Shown: positions 1 to 8,844 of the stretch, one piece after another
Position numbering within the stretch: position 1 is the stretch's first letter
Layout of the letters: each line of letters starts with the position of its first letter
Origin: Pseudomonas sp. GOM7
Lineage (GTDB): Bacteria > Pseudomonadota > Gammaproteobacteria > Pseudomonadales > Pseudomonadaceae
NCBI RefSeq assembly: GCF_026723825.1
Contig: NZ_CP113519.1
Span: 3,720,001-3,784,000, forward strand
Reading direction: 5' to 3'
DNA length: 64,000 nucleotides
Made by a program: the position numbers and the translations under genes
The notes under the pieces: model-generated
What the model saw: only the letters and a program-made list of their open reading frames with translations
The model's database searches: none
Told to the model about the DNA's origin: nothing

Positions 1-97
1 TCTCTATGGGCGTTTGCCAGAGGTGAAACGGGCACGATCAATGAAAGGCTCGAACCGTATTGCCAGACCGATGCCAGGACTGCCCCTGCGAACAGGC

Positions 98-125
98 AAA
101 AAAAGGGCGACCAATTCGGTCGCCC
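98..125 (-). terminator. Leftward rho-independent terminator with no obvious gene
   Basis: On the minus strand a GGGCGACC / GGTCGCCC stem (105-112 with 118-125, 5-nt loop) is followed by seven T residues (A-run 98-104 on the plus strand). It would stop leftward transcription, yet the only gene just to its right, the deaminase at 305, runs rightward. The stretch 126-304 has no convincing gene. A minus-strand small RNA is one explanation. Confidence 0.75.
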
Positions 126-304
126 GCCCATTCAAGGCATTCCAGGGGAGGAATGCAGAAACGCTTGCACCCAGATCACGCAGGATGATCAGGACAACCT
201 CAGTGTCGCCACCCGAGCACGCCCTGCCTATTGCACCAAGGTCGTAGAACGCCGGCCAAACGGCAGGCCATACTCCCGCGACACCCTGCCCCCAGGAGAC
301 GCGC

Positions 305-859
305 ATGAACCCCGAGCATCTCGCCCTGTTACAGCAGGCGCCCACCAGCACCCATGCCGATGACACCTGGGCCAGGCTGTGCTGCGAACAGGCCCTGCTG
401 GCCATCGAAGAAGGCTGTTATGCGGTCGGCGCCCTGCTGGTGGATGAGGCAGGTGAGCTGCTGTGCAGCGCCCATAACCAGGTATTCGCCGCAACCTACG
501 CCAGCGCCGCCCACGCCGAAATGCAGGTACTCGACCAGCTCGAAGCCGAGCATGCGCAGGTCGACCGCCGATGCCTGACCCTCTATGTCAGCCTCGAGCC
601 CTGCCTGATGTGCTACGGCCGCATCCTGCTGGCCGGCATCACCCGTGTACGCTACCTGGCACGCGACCGCGACGGCGGCTTTGCCTTGCGTCACGGCCGC
701 TTGCCGCCAGCCTGGGCCAATCTCGCCTCCGGCCTGTCGGTGGTGCAGGCCCAGGCCGATCCCTACTGGATCGACCTGGCCGGGCGGATGATCGACCGCC
801 TGCAGGATCGCCGAGCCATGCGCGAGCGCGTGGTCGCGGCCTGGCACGGCGGTCGTTGA
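305..859 (+). CDS. Nucleoside/guanine deaminase-like protein (cytidine deaminase superfamily)
   Basis: This 184-residue protein belongs to the zinc-dependent cytidine/deoxycytidylate deaminase superfamily. It shows the zinc and catalytic motif HAE at residues 70-72 and PCLMC at 99-103, whose two cysteines complete the zinc site. The length fits free-base or nucleoside deaminases as well as TadA-like proteins, so the substrate cannot be fixed; a true tRNA adenosine deaminase would normally be encoded elsewhere. The start ATG at 305 follows AGGAGAC at a good distance (CCCAGGAGACGCGC). It converges with phhR, ending about 30 bp before the phhR stop. The family call is firm, the substrate open. 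Confidence 0.85.
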   Translation: MNPEHLALLQQAPTSTHADDTWARLCCEQALLAIEEGCYAVGALLVDEAGELLCSAHNQVFAATYASAAHAEMQVLDQLEAEHAQVDRRCLTLYVSLEPCLMCYGRILLAGITRVRYLARDRDGGFALRHGRLPPAWANLASGLSVVQAQADPYWIDLAGRMIDRLQDRRAMRERVVAAWHGGR

Positions 860-888
860 AGCGGATACCCCATGGGATGTAACCGCCC

Positions 889-2442
889 CTACTCCTTGCC
901 CAGCCCGTGCTGACGCAGCTTGTTGGCGATGGTGGTATGTGAGACCCCGAGCCGCTTGCCCAGTTGCCGGCTGCTCGGGTGCTCCTGATACAGACGCTCC
1001 AGCACCGCCTTCTCGAAACGCCCGAGGATATCGTCCAGGCTCCCCTCCACTGAAAACTCGCCCAGGGGCTGTGGCGCGCCGTAGTCCGGCAGGCGGATAT
1101 GCTCAGCCTTCACCGTACCGCCGTCGCACAGCGATACCGCCTGGAACAGCACGTTCTCCAGTTGCCGCACATTGCCCGGCCAGTGGTAATGAGCCATACG
1201 CTCCAAGGCCTGTGGCGCCAGCTTGGGCAGCGCGCAGCCGATCTGTCGGCTGGCCGAATCGAGAAAATGCGCCACCAGCGGTTCCAGGCCGTCCAGGCAT
1301 TCGCGCAACGGCGGAATGTGCAAGCTGAGCACATTGAGGCGGTGGTACAGATCCTGGCGAAATTCGCCACGGGCACAGAGTTCGGACAGGTCGACCTGAG
1401 TGGCGCAGATTACCCGCACGTCCAGATACACTTCTTCGTCGCTGCCCACGCGACGGAAGCAGCCATCCTGCAGGAAGCGCAGCAGCTTGGCCTGCAGCCT
1501 GGGGCTCATCTCGCCGACACCGTCGAGGAACAGGGTGCCGCCGGCCGTCAGCTCCAGCAGGCCGAGCTTGCCTTCCGGGCGCGCGCCCTCGAAGGCGCCG
1601 GGGCCGTAGCCAAACAGCTCGGTTTCGGCCATGGACTCCGGCAGGCCGGCGCAGTTGAGCGCCATGAACGGCGACTGCCCACGTGGGCTGGCCAGGTGGC
1701 AGGCACGGGCCAGCAATTCCTTGCCGGTACCTGTCTCCCCTTCGATCAACAGCGGCGCATCCAGCGGTGCCATGCGCCGCGCTTCGCGCACCACTGCGGC
1801 CATCACCTTGGAGCTCTGGAAGATCGAGTCGAAGCCACGCAATTCCTGCTTGCGCACGTGGTAGATGCGCTCGCCGACACGATCGGCGCGGTGCAAGGTC
1901 AGCACTGCGCCCGCCAGCGCCTCGCTGTCATCGTGTTCGTTCTGCAGCGGGGCGATATCGGCCAGAAACACGTCGCCCTTGATCGTCACGCGCAAGCCAT
2001 TGATCCGCGCCTTGTTCGCACGCACCAGTTCCGGCAGGTCGAAATCCTCGATGTAGCGCGACAGCGCCATGCCCGGCACCTCGTCCACGCGCACGCCCAG
2101 AAGCTGGGCGGCGCTACGGTTGGCAGCGACTATGGCACCGCCCATGTCGATGGACAGCACAGGGAAATCCAGGGCGCCGAGCAGTGCATTGAGCTCCAGA
2201 TGGCGGCGCTCGCTGGGCATCAGCCCCACGCGCCTGACGCCGAACACGCCAGCGATGGCCTCTATCCTGGGCCGCAGCGACTGGAACTGCAGGTTGATCA
2301 GGTTCGGGCAATGCAGGTAGATGGCATTGCCCTGCTCGCCGCCCACTTCCCCACGGGCCACGTTGATGCCGTAATCGGCCAGCAGGTTGAGCATGTCGCG
2401 CAGGATGCCGACACGGTTTTGGCAATGCACCTTAATGCGCAT
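889..2442 (-). CDS. phhR: TyrR/PhhR-type aromatic amino acid regulator
   Basis: A 517-residue regulator with an ACT ligand domain (about 1-70), a PAS domain (about 78-145), an AAA+ domain with Walker A GETGTGKE near residue 236, and a C-terminal Fis-type helix-turn-helix (SSRQLGKRLGVSHTTIANKL). The loop that binds sigma-54 reads GAFEGA rather than GAFTGA, as expected for TyrR-like proteins that work with sigma-70. In pseudomonads PhhR activates phhABC in response to phenylalanine or tyrosine and normally sits next to phhA. Here it is separated from phhA by about 7.5 kb of efflux and lipid genes. An 11-bp inverted repeat lies just upstream of its start. Confidence 0.93.
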   Translation of the reverse strand: MRIKVHCQNRVGILRDMLNLLADYGINVARGEVGGEQGNAIYLHCPNLINLQFQSLRPRIEAIAGVFGVRRVGLMPSERRHLELNALLGALDFPVLSIDMGGAIVAANRSAAQLLGVRVDEVPGMALSRYIEDFDLPELVRANKARINGLRVTIKGDVFLADIAPLQNEHDDSEALAGAVLTLHRADRVGERIYHVRKQELRGFDSIFQSSKVMAAVVREARRMAPLDAPLLIEGETGTGKELLARACHLASPRGQSPFMALNCAGLPESMAETELFGYGPGAFEGARPEGKLGLLELTAGGTLFLDGVGEMSPRLQAKLLRFLQDGCFRRVGSDEEVYLDVRVICATQVDLSELCARGEFRQDLYHRLNVLSLHIPPLRECLDGLEPLVAHFLDSASRQIGCALPKLAPQALERMAHYHWPGNVRQLENVLFQAVSLCDGGTVKAEHIRLPDYGAPQPLGEFSVEGSLDDILGRFEKAVLERLYQEHPSSRQLGKRLGVSHTTIANKLRQHGLGKE

Positions 2443-2460
2443 GGCAGCCCTCCTGAGCAG

Positions 2461-2516
2461 CTCTAAAAACCACCTCGGCTTCCTGATCCCTGCAGTCGTC
2501 GCTTAGGTTTTTAGAG
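2461..2516. repeat. Inverted repeat upstream of phhR
   Basis: Perfect 11-bp arms CTCTAAAAACC (2461-2471) and GGTTTTTAGAG (2506-2516) enclose 34 nt in the gap between triC and phhR (both minus strand). There is no adjoining T-run and the sequence does not fit the TyrR box, so it may be an operator or a weak hairpin. The rest of the 207-bp gap shows nothing else clear. Confidence 0.6.
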
Positions 2517-2649
2517 GCGCCCTCCTGTCGATATGCCGCTGGCAAGGCACGGCAAGTCACTCGCAAATCAACAACTCTCAATGGTCTTTTGTCCTTGTGT
2601 GAGAGAGTGCCACGCCCGCAGGCGCAAACCCATGACCATCATCGCGCGC

Positions 2650-5600
2650 TCATGCATCAGCGGGCACCTGATCGACCGCGCGGCTCTGCCCCTCGTCATG
2701 CGCATGGCAGACCAGATAAAGGGCAGGCAGGAAGATCAGGGTCAACACCGTGGCCACGGCGATGCCGCCGATCATGGCGTAGGCCATCGGCCCCCAGAAC
2801 GCCTCGCGGGCAATGGGAATCATCGCCAGGCCGGACGCTGCCGCCGTCAACAGAATCGGCCGACAACGATGCTCGGTGGCACGCACCACGGCCGCCTGCA
2901 AGGCGAGCCCCTGCCGACGGAACAGCTCCACCTGGCTGACCAGGATCACCGAGTTGCGCACGATGATACCGATCAACGCCAGTACCCCGAGGATGGCCAC
3001 GAAGCCCAGCGGCGAGCCGGTCATCAGCAAGGCGCCCACCACACCGATCAGCCCCAGGGGCGCCACGCTCAGCACCAGCAACACCTGTTTCACACTCTGC
3101 AATTGAATCATCAACAAGGTCACCATCAGAAACAGCATCCACGGCACCACCCGCAGGATAGGCTGTTGCGAACGCGCACTGGCCTCGACCGCGCCGCCCA
3201 CCGCCACCCTGTAGCCTGCCGGCAACTGCGCGGCGAAGTCATCGACCGCCGAGCCCAGCCCTTCTACCAGCGCATCGGGCTGCAGGTCGCCGATGATGTT
3301 CGCTTTCAGGGTGATGGTCGGCAGGCGGTCGCGCCGCCATACCAGAGGCTGCTCCTGCGCGTAACCGATACTAGCGAATGCCAGCAGCGGAATCGATTCA
3401 CCCGTACGAGCAGAGGGTATCTGCAAGCTACCGATCAGCTCCGGGGACTGCCGTTCATCGGCCTGCGCCCGCGCCACCACATCGACCAGATGAATGCCGT
3501 CGCGGATCTGCGTGATGCTCGTACCGGACACCACGCTGTGCAGGATTTGCGCGGTGTCCTGCGTGGACAGGCCGAACTGCCTGGCCTTGTCCTGCTCGAT
3601 GTCGATGCGCAGCACCTTGGCTGGCTCATTCCAGTCGTACACCACCTGGCCGATGTGCGGATGGGCATCGATGATCGCCGCCAGCCTCATGGCCTGAGCC
3701 CGCACCTGCTGGATATCCGCGCCGCTGATGCGGTACTGGATCGGCCAGCCCACCGGCGGCCCCATGTTCAGCGGCTGCACGTTGAAGCCGATGCCGACGA
3801 AGTCCTGGCGCAGGCGCTGGCGCAACCGCGCGAGCAGGCGGTCACGTGCCGCGCCGCCCTGGCTGACGACCACCACCTGACCATAGAAGGGGTTGCTCAA
3901 TTGCTGATCCAGCGGCAGGTAGAAACGCACCGCCCCCTTGCCGACATAGGAGCTCCAGCGCAGCACGTCCGGGTCATCGCGCAGGGTCTGCTCGAAGCGA
4001 TCCATCAGCGCCTGTGTGGCCTCGAGCGAAGCCTGCTGCGGCAGGTGGAAGTCCACCAGGATCTCCGGGCGATCCGAGTCGGGAAAGAACTGTCGCTGCA
4101 ACAACGGCGTCGCCGCCAGGGAGAGGGCGAAGGCCAGCAGGGTCAGCCCCACCGTCCAATTACGATGACGCAACGCCAATGCCAACCAGCCAGAGAACAG
4201 CCGCTCCCAGCCACGCTGGCCATGCACCTCGGCCTGTGCCGGCCGGCGCAACAGGTATACCCCCAGCAAGGGTGCGAAAACCACTGCCACCAGCCAGGAC
4301 AGCAGCAGTGCCACGGCGATCACCGCGAACATGGTGAACACGTACTCCCCGGCCGAGCTGGAGTTGAGACCGATGGGCACGAAACCGGCGACCGTGACCA
4401 GGGTGCCGGTGAGCATGGGAAAGGCCGTCGAGGTGTAGGCATGGGTCGCTGCCTTGGGCAGGGAGTCGCCCAGCTCGATGCGCTTGATCATCATCTCCAC
4501 GGTGATCATGGCATCGTCCACCAGCAGTCCCAGAGCGATGATCAAGGCCCCCAGGGAGATGCGCTGCAGGGTGATGCCACTGTAGGCCATGAACAGAAAG
4601 ACCATCGCCAGCACCAGCGGAATGGAACAGGCCACTACCAGGCCGGCGCGCAGACCGAGGCTGATGAAGCTGACCAGCAGCACGATCAGCACCGCCTCGA
4701 ACAGGGCCTTGGTGAAGGTGCCGATGGCCTTGTCCACCACCTGCGCCTGGCTGGAGACCTGATGCACATCCAGGCCCAGCGGCAGGTCGGCGGCGAGCTG
4801 GTCGATACGCTGCTGCAGGGCCGCGCCAAAATCCTGGATGTTGCCCCCGGCCTGCATGGCCACGGCCAGGCCGATGGCCGCCTCGCCGTTATAGCGAAAC
4901 AGCGAAGTCGGTGGCTGCGCATAGCCGCGCTCGATGTGCGCCAGATCGCTCAGACGCAGCAGGCGATCACCGAAACGCAGGCTGACGGCCTCGAGATCCG
5001 CCTCGCTGGCGAAAGCGCCGCTGGCCTGCACGGCGATGCGCTCCTGCGCGCCGTCGATGAGGCCCGCCGGAGTGACCGCATTCTGCGCCTGCAGGCTCTG
5101 GATCACCTGACGCAGATCGATGCCCAGCGCCGCCAGGCGGCGAATGGAAAAGTCCAGATAGATGACCTCGGGCTGGCTGCCAAGCAGTTCCACCTTGCCC
5201 AATCCAGGCACCCCCTTGAGGCCCAGGCGCAGGCGCTCGGCGTAGTCGCGCAACTGGCGCGGGGAGAAGCCCTCGCCGGTCAAGGCATAGATGTTGCCGA
5301 AGACATCGCCGAACTCGTCGTTGAACGCTGGCCCCTGCACGCCGCCGGGCAATTCGCCACGAACGTCCTGCATCTTCTTGCGCACCGCGTACCAGGCATC
5401 GGGGATCGCCCGTGCCGGTGTCTCGCTCTTGAGAAAGACGAACAGCGTGGCCTCGCCGGCCAGGGTGTAGCTGCGCACGTAATCCAGCGCGTCGATCTCC
5501 TCGAGCTTCTTCTCCAGGCGATCGGTGACCTGCTGCAGGGTTTCATCCAGAGTCGCACCGGGCCAGCGCGCCTGGATCACCATGGTCTTGATGGCAAACG

Positions 5601-5727
5601 CAGGATCTTCCTCGCGGCCCAGTTGCAGATAGGCAAAGGTTCCCATCAGCAAGGTGACCAGCATGGCGTACCAGACCAGCGTCCGGTGGCGTAGCGCCCA
5701 ACCGGACAGATTGAAGCTTTCCTTCAT
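2650..5727 (-). CDS. triC: RND efflux transporter, TriC-like inner-membrane pump
   Basis: A 1025-residue resistance-nodulation-division antiporter. It has the N-terminal membrane segment (VWYAMLVTLLMGTFAYLQLG), a large periplasmic porter domain, and the TM4 proton-relay motif LGLLVDDAMITVEMM near residue 405, with a second half of the same plan (VLALIGIIVRNSVILV). Length and plan match the HAE1-like family, and the preceding pair of membrane-fusion genes points to P. aeruginosa TriABC, the triclosan pump that needs two fusion proteins and an outer-membrane channel (OpmH) encoded elsewhere. Its start overlaps the triB stop by 4 bp (ATGA). No outer-membrane factor is present here. Substrate is inferred only. 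Confidence 0.88.
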   Translation of the reverse strand: MKESFNLSGWALRHRTLVWYAMLVTLLMGTFAYLQLGREEDPAFAIKTMVIQARWPGATLDETLQQVTDRLEKKLEEIDALDYVRSYTLAGEATLFVFLKSETPARAIPDAWYAVRKKMQDVRGELPGGVQGPAFNDEFGDVFGNIYALTGEGFSPRQLRDYAERLRLGLKGVPGLGKVELLGSQPEVIYLDFSIRRLAALGIDLRQVIQSLQAQNAVTPAGLIDGAQERIAVQASGAFASEADLEAVSLRFGDRLLRLSDLAHIERGYAQPPTSLFRYNGEAAIGLAVAMQAGGNIQDFGAALQQRIDQLAADLPLGLDVHQVSSQAQVVDKAIGTFTKALFEAVLIVLLVSFISLGLRAGLVVACSIPLVLAMVFLFMAYSGITLQRISLGALIIALGLLVDDAMITVEMMIKRIELGDSLPKAATHAYTSTAFPMLTGTLVTVAGFVPIGLNSSSAGEYVFTMFAVIAVALLLSWLVAVVFAPLLGVYLLRRPAQAEVHGQRGWERLFSGWLALALRHRNWTVGLTLLAFALSLAATPLLQRQFFPDSDRPEILVDFHLPQQASLEATQALMDRFEQTLRDDPDVLRWSSYVGKGAVRFYLPLDQQLSNPFYGQVVVVSQGGAARDRLLARLRQRLRQDFVGIGFNVQPLNMGPPVGWPIQYRISGADIQQVRAQAMRLAAIIDAHPHIGQVVYDWNEPAKVLRIDIEQDKARQFGLSTQDTAQILHSVVSGTSITQIRDGIHLVDVVARAQADERQSPELIGSLQIPSARTGESIPLLAFASIGYAQEQPLVWRRDRLPTITLKANIIGDLQPDALVEGLGSAVDDFAAQLPAGYRVAVGGAVEASARSQQPILRVVPWMLFLMVTLLMIQLQSVKQVLLVLSVAPLGLIGVVGALLMTGSPLGFVAILGVLALIGIIVRNSVILVSQVELFRRQGLALQAAVVRATEHRCRPILLTAAASGLAMIPIAREAFWGPMAYAMIGGIAVATVLTLIFLPALYLVCHAHDEGQSRAVDQVPADA

Positions 5728-6800
5728 GAACCGCTGCGCTCCTCGAGCCTGACCTGCTGTCCTTCGCGAAGCCGCGTGACACCGGCCCTGACCACACGAT
5801 CGCCCGGCTGCAGGGAGCCACGCACACGCACGTTCGTGCCGGTCTCACCCAGCACTTCCACCGCAACGGCATGCACCTGCGAACTCTGCCCCTCGATGCG
5901 CCAGACGAAGTGCTGCTCGGCCTCCATCCACAGCGCCGAAGCTGGCAGCTCCGGCGCAAGTGCGGTATGCGGCGCAACGAGCTGCACACTGACCAGCGAC
6001 CCCAGGTGAACCTCAGCCGGCAGCCGCTCCAGCGCCAGCCGAACCCGTTGCACACGGGTGCCAGCATCCAGCACCGGATCGATCTGCCGCACCTGCGCCC
6101 AACTGCCCTCGTCCGCGCCGTTCAGCGAGGTCACACGAATACGCGGTGGTGTTGCCACGAGCGCGCTCAACCACTGCGCGGGCAAATCGACCCAGACCTC
6201 CAGGCTGTCCAGCCGCGCCAGGCCGAGCACCGGCGTACCACTGGCCAGTACCTGGCCAACCTCGGCATGCCAGGCCGTGACCACGCCATCGATATCCGCC
6301 AGTAGCTGCGTCTGCTGCACATGCTCTTCGGCACGACGCAAGGCGATGCGCGCCTGGCGCAAGGTCGCGGCGCGCACCTGCAGCTCACTGTGCAACTGTT
6401 CGAGGCGGGCCAGGCTGCCAACGCCCTGCCGATACAGGCCCTGGTAACGCGCCAGCTCGTCCCGGGCATTGCGCCACGCCACCTCGGCACGCTGGTGCTC
6501 GCCCTGGCGACTGCGCACCTCGCTGTGCTGATCGGTGTTTTCCAGGCTCGCCAGCAATTGCCCACGGCGCACTCGCTGGCCGACCTCCACCTGCCGGCTG
6601 AGCAGGCGACCGCTCTGGCGAAAGGCTGCTGCCAGTTGCTCACGCGGCTGCACGGTACCCGTGAAACGCGCCTCGGACTGGTGCTGCTGATCGGTGATTT
6701 CGGCGAACGCCACCGGGCGTTCAACCGACAGCGCCGCCGTCTGTTCGCGGCAGCCCAGCAGCAGCCCCAGCAACGTCAGCCAGCACGGCGCCCACCTCAT
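5724..6800 (-). CDS. triB: Periplasmic membrane-fusion lipoprotein of RND pump, TriB-like
   Basis: A 358-residue HlyD/AcrA-type adaptor. The N-terminus MRWAPCWLTLLGLLLGC is a lipoprotein signal with the lipidated Cys at residue 17. A biotinyl-lipoyl-like half (VEVGQRVRRGQLLASLEN) and its partner (ADIDGVVTAWHAEVGQVLASGTPVLGL) flank a coiled-coil hairpin (about residues 95-165). It overlaps triA and triC by 4 bp each, so the three are translationally coupled. Two different adaptors for one pump is the hallmark of TriABC-type systems. Confidence 0.85.
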   Translation of the reverse strand: MRWAPCWLTLLGLLLGCREQTAALSVERPVAFAEITDQQHQSEARFTGTVQPREQLAAAFRQSGRLLSRQVEVGQRVRRGQLLASLENTDQHSEVRSRQGEHQRAEVAWRNARDELARYQGLYRQGVGSLARLEQLHSELQVRAATLRQARIALRRAEEHVQQTQLLADIDGVVTAWHAEVGQVLASGTPVLGLARLDSLEVWVDLPAQWLSALVATPPRIRVTSLNGADEGSWAQVRQIDPVLDAGTRVQRVRLALERLPAEVHLGSLVSVQLVAPHTALAPELPASALWMEAEQHFVWRIEGQSSQVHAVAVEVLGETGTNVRVRGSLQPGDRVVRAGVTRLREGQQVRLEERSGS

Positions 6801-7897
6801 GGCTGCACCTCGTCGGCGCTGGCTGCAAGCACGCCGGCCACCTCGACTCGCTGCCCCGGATAAAGCAACTGCCCGCCCTGGGCCACGACCAGATCGCCGT
6901 CCTGCACACCGGCGGCCACCAGCACCCGACCGCTTTCGTAACGGGCGACCTCGACCGGCGCCAGGCTGACACGCTGCTGCGCATCGATACGCCAGACCGC
7001 TGGCTGGCCCTGATCGCGACTCAGGGCCGCCCAGGGCAACACGGCCACCGGCCCCAAGGGTTCGTTCAGGCGCGCCACCACCACGGTTCCCAAGGGCCAG
7101 CGCGCGGCCTCGTCCGACAGACTGACACGGATGCGCAAGGTGCCCGAACGGGCGGAAACCCGTGGGGCGATTTCGCGCACCTGCCCGATGATTTCGCGTG
7201 CCGGTTCGTTCAAGCTGTACAGATGAATGGGAGCACCGACCTGCAGGCCTGCCGGCAGCTTCTCGTACCAGTCGAAAACCGCTTCGGGCGCCGCGTCATG
7301 GGCCAGTGACAGCACCACCTGCCCGGCCTGCACCACCTCGCCGGCAGCCACCGGACGCGCGACCACCACGCCATCGGCCAGCGCCAGCAGGTCAGCGTCG
7401 GCCAAGGCATCCCTGGCCACCTGGCGCCGCGCCGTGGCCGTCCGCAATTCGGCCTCGGCGCCTTGCAGGGCAGCCTGCGCACGCTCGTACTCGTTGCGAT
7501 TGGTGTAGCCCTTGGGCAGCAGGCGTGCCTGGCGCGCATGATCGGCGCGGGCGAGCTCGACCCGTGCCTGCAAGGCCTGAACGTCGGCCTCGCTGAGTTC
7601 CAGGGTCGCACGCAACTCGACCGGATCGAGCCGCCCAAGCACCTGCCCGGCCACCACCCTGTCGCCGACATCGACCGCGAGCTGCACCACCTTCCCCGTG
7701 CTGGGAAACGCGAGATCGCTGACGAAGCGCGCCTGCACATCGCCGCTCATCAGACTGTGCGCCCGCCCCGGCACCTGCACGACCCGCTGCGCCAACACCC
7801 GCACGCTCGGCTTCTCGGGCACCGACTCGGCAGAACAACCCAGCGTCAGCGCTCCTATCAACCCCAGCACGACAAAGCGACGCCAATCCAAGCGCAT
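6797..7897 (-). CDS. triA: Periplasmic membrane-fusion lipoprotein of RND pump, TriA-like
   Basis: A 366-residue adaptor related to but distinct from the next gene. I place the start at the ATG at 7897 because it is preceded by GGAAG at a 7-nt spacing and gives a clean lipoprotein signal (MRLDWRRFVVLGLIGALTLGC, Cys 21); an in-frame ATG at 7921 would add eight residues. Lipoyl-like segments (AVDVGDRVVAGQVLGRLDP and LALADGVVVARPVAAGEVVQAG) flank a short coiled-coil hairpin. The gene begins 46 bp after the stop of the RhlA-like gene on the same strand, with no terminator visible between them. Confidence 0.85.
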   Translation of the reverse strand: MRLDWRRFVVLGLIGALTLGCSAESVPEKPSVRVLAQRVVQVPGRAHSLMSGDVQARFVSDLAFPSTGKVVQLAVDVGDRVVAGQVLGRLDPVELRATLELSEADVQALQARVELARADHARQARLLPKGYTNRNEYERAQAALQGAEAELRTATARRQVARDALADADLLALADGVVVARPVAAGEVVQAGQVVLSLAHDAAPEAVFDWYEKLPAGLQVGAPIHLYSLNEPAREIIGQVREIAPRVSARSGTLRIRVSLSDEAARWPLGTVVVARLNEPLGPVAVLPWAALSRDQGQPAVWRIDAQQRVSLAPVEVARYESGRVLVAAGVQDGDLVVAQGGQLLYPGQRVEVAGVLAASADEVQP

Positions 7898-7943
7898 TGC
7901 AGCTTCCAATCCCAGACCCATTGCCTGCCGATCCCTCCAGCGA

Positions 7944-8804
7944 TCACACCAGCGAAGGTGACAGCTCCCTATGCACAGGCGCCCTGACTTCGGCCTCCAG
8001 GAAGGCCAGCACCGTCTTGCGAGACGTCAACCAGGCCGACTTGCTCTCCAGGTCGAGGAAATGCCCGGCCCCCGGCACCACCGCGAAATGACTGTTGGCC
8101 ACGTACTGGGCGAACTGCCGTGCGTCCTCAGCGGTCGTGTACTCATCCCGCTCACCGTTGACGAACAATACCGGGATTTTTATCTGGGCAAAGCGCTCCA
8201 CGTAATTCTTGGCACTCAGTTCACGAACCTGAGCGATATGGAATTCGATCTGCTGGTATTCGTGCTCGGCCAGACTGATCAGATGCTTGAAGTTATAAAG
8301 CTTGAACAGCCTGGGCAAATACTTGCCCACCGTGTCGTTGAGCAGACTGCCGATCTTGCGCTTGTCACGCGCAGCCAGATAAGCCTGGCCATTGTCGAGA
8401 TAATCACGCATCGGCTCGTTGATCACCGGAGAAAAGGAACTGATGATCGCCCGCTCGACACTCGGTGGTGACTCAGCCAGCGCCAACATCGCCGACACTC
8501 CGCCCCAGGATACCGACAACAGATAATTGATCTGAAAGCGCTCGATCAGATCGAGAATGATCCGAACTTCGTCTTCCTTGCTCACCACACTGGCCAACTT
8601 GTTGTGCTCGCGCGACTTTCCAGCGAAAGGAAGATCGAACAGTACCAAGTTGAAGTGTGGTTGCAGGTATTTGACCGTTTGCCCGAATGACCCGGTGGTG
8701 GATAGCGCGCCATTGATCAGCAACAGGGTCTTGGCATGCTCACCACGCCAGTACACCTCCGTGTACACATTGAAACCTGCCGCAGTCAGTATCTTAGTTT
8801 CCAT
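7944..8804 (-). CDS. rhlA: RhlA-like 3-hydroxyacyl-ACP O-acyltransferase (alpha/beta hydrolase fold)
   Basis: The 286-residue protein resembles P. aeruginosa RhlA over its whole length: VLFDLPFAGKSREHN, nucleophile elbow SVSWGG with Ser 99, and the C-terminal segments DEYTTAEDARQF and GHFLDLES carrying the acid and histidine. RhlA couples two 3-hydroxyacyl-ACPs into hydroxyalkanoyloxy-alkanoate (HAA), the lipid part of rhamnolipid. PhaG-type transacylases share the fold and are the main alternative. The start at 8804 follows GGAGG with a 7-nt spacer. No rhlB, rhlC or rhlR/I is nearby; instead triABC follows on the same strand. Base composition is more AT-rich than neighbours, hinting at transfer. 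Confidence 0.85.
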   Translation of the reverse strand: METKILTAAGFNVYTEVYWRGEHAKTLLLINGALSTTGSFGQTVKYLQPHFNLVLFDLPFAGKSREHNKLASVVSKEDEVRIILDLIERFQINYLLSVSWGGVSAMLALAESPPSVERAIISSFSPVINEPMRDYLDNGQAYLAARDKRKIGSLLNDTVGKYLPRLFKLYNFKHLISLAEHEYQQIEFHIAQVRELSAKNYVERFAQIKIPVLFVNGERDEYTTAEDARQFAQYVANSHFAVVPGAGHFLDLESKSAWLTSRKTVLAFLEAEVRAPVHRELSPSLV

Positions 8805-8844
8805 GCCCCAGCCTCCATAAATACGAAATTTAAAGACATTCATT

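Noticed and set aside
1099..2466. Plus-strand open frame of 455 codons
   Set aside because: Antisense shadow of phhR with low-complexity composition.
2533..5694. Plus-strand open frame of 1053 codons
   Set aside because: It is antisense to triC, rich in His, Gln and Arg, and has no domain; it reflects high GC at third positions of the real gene.
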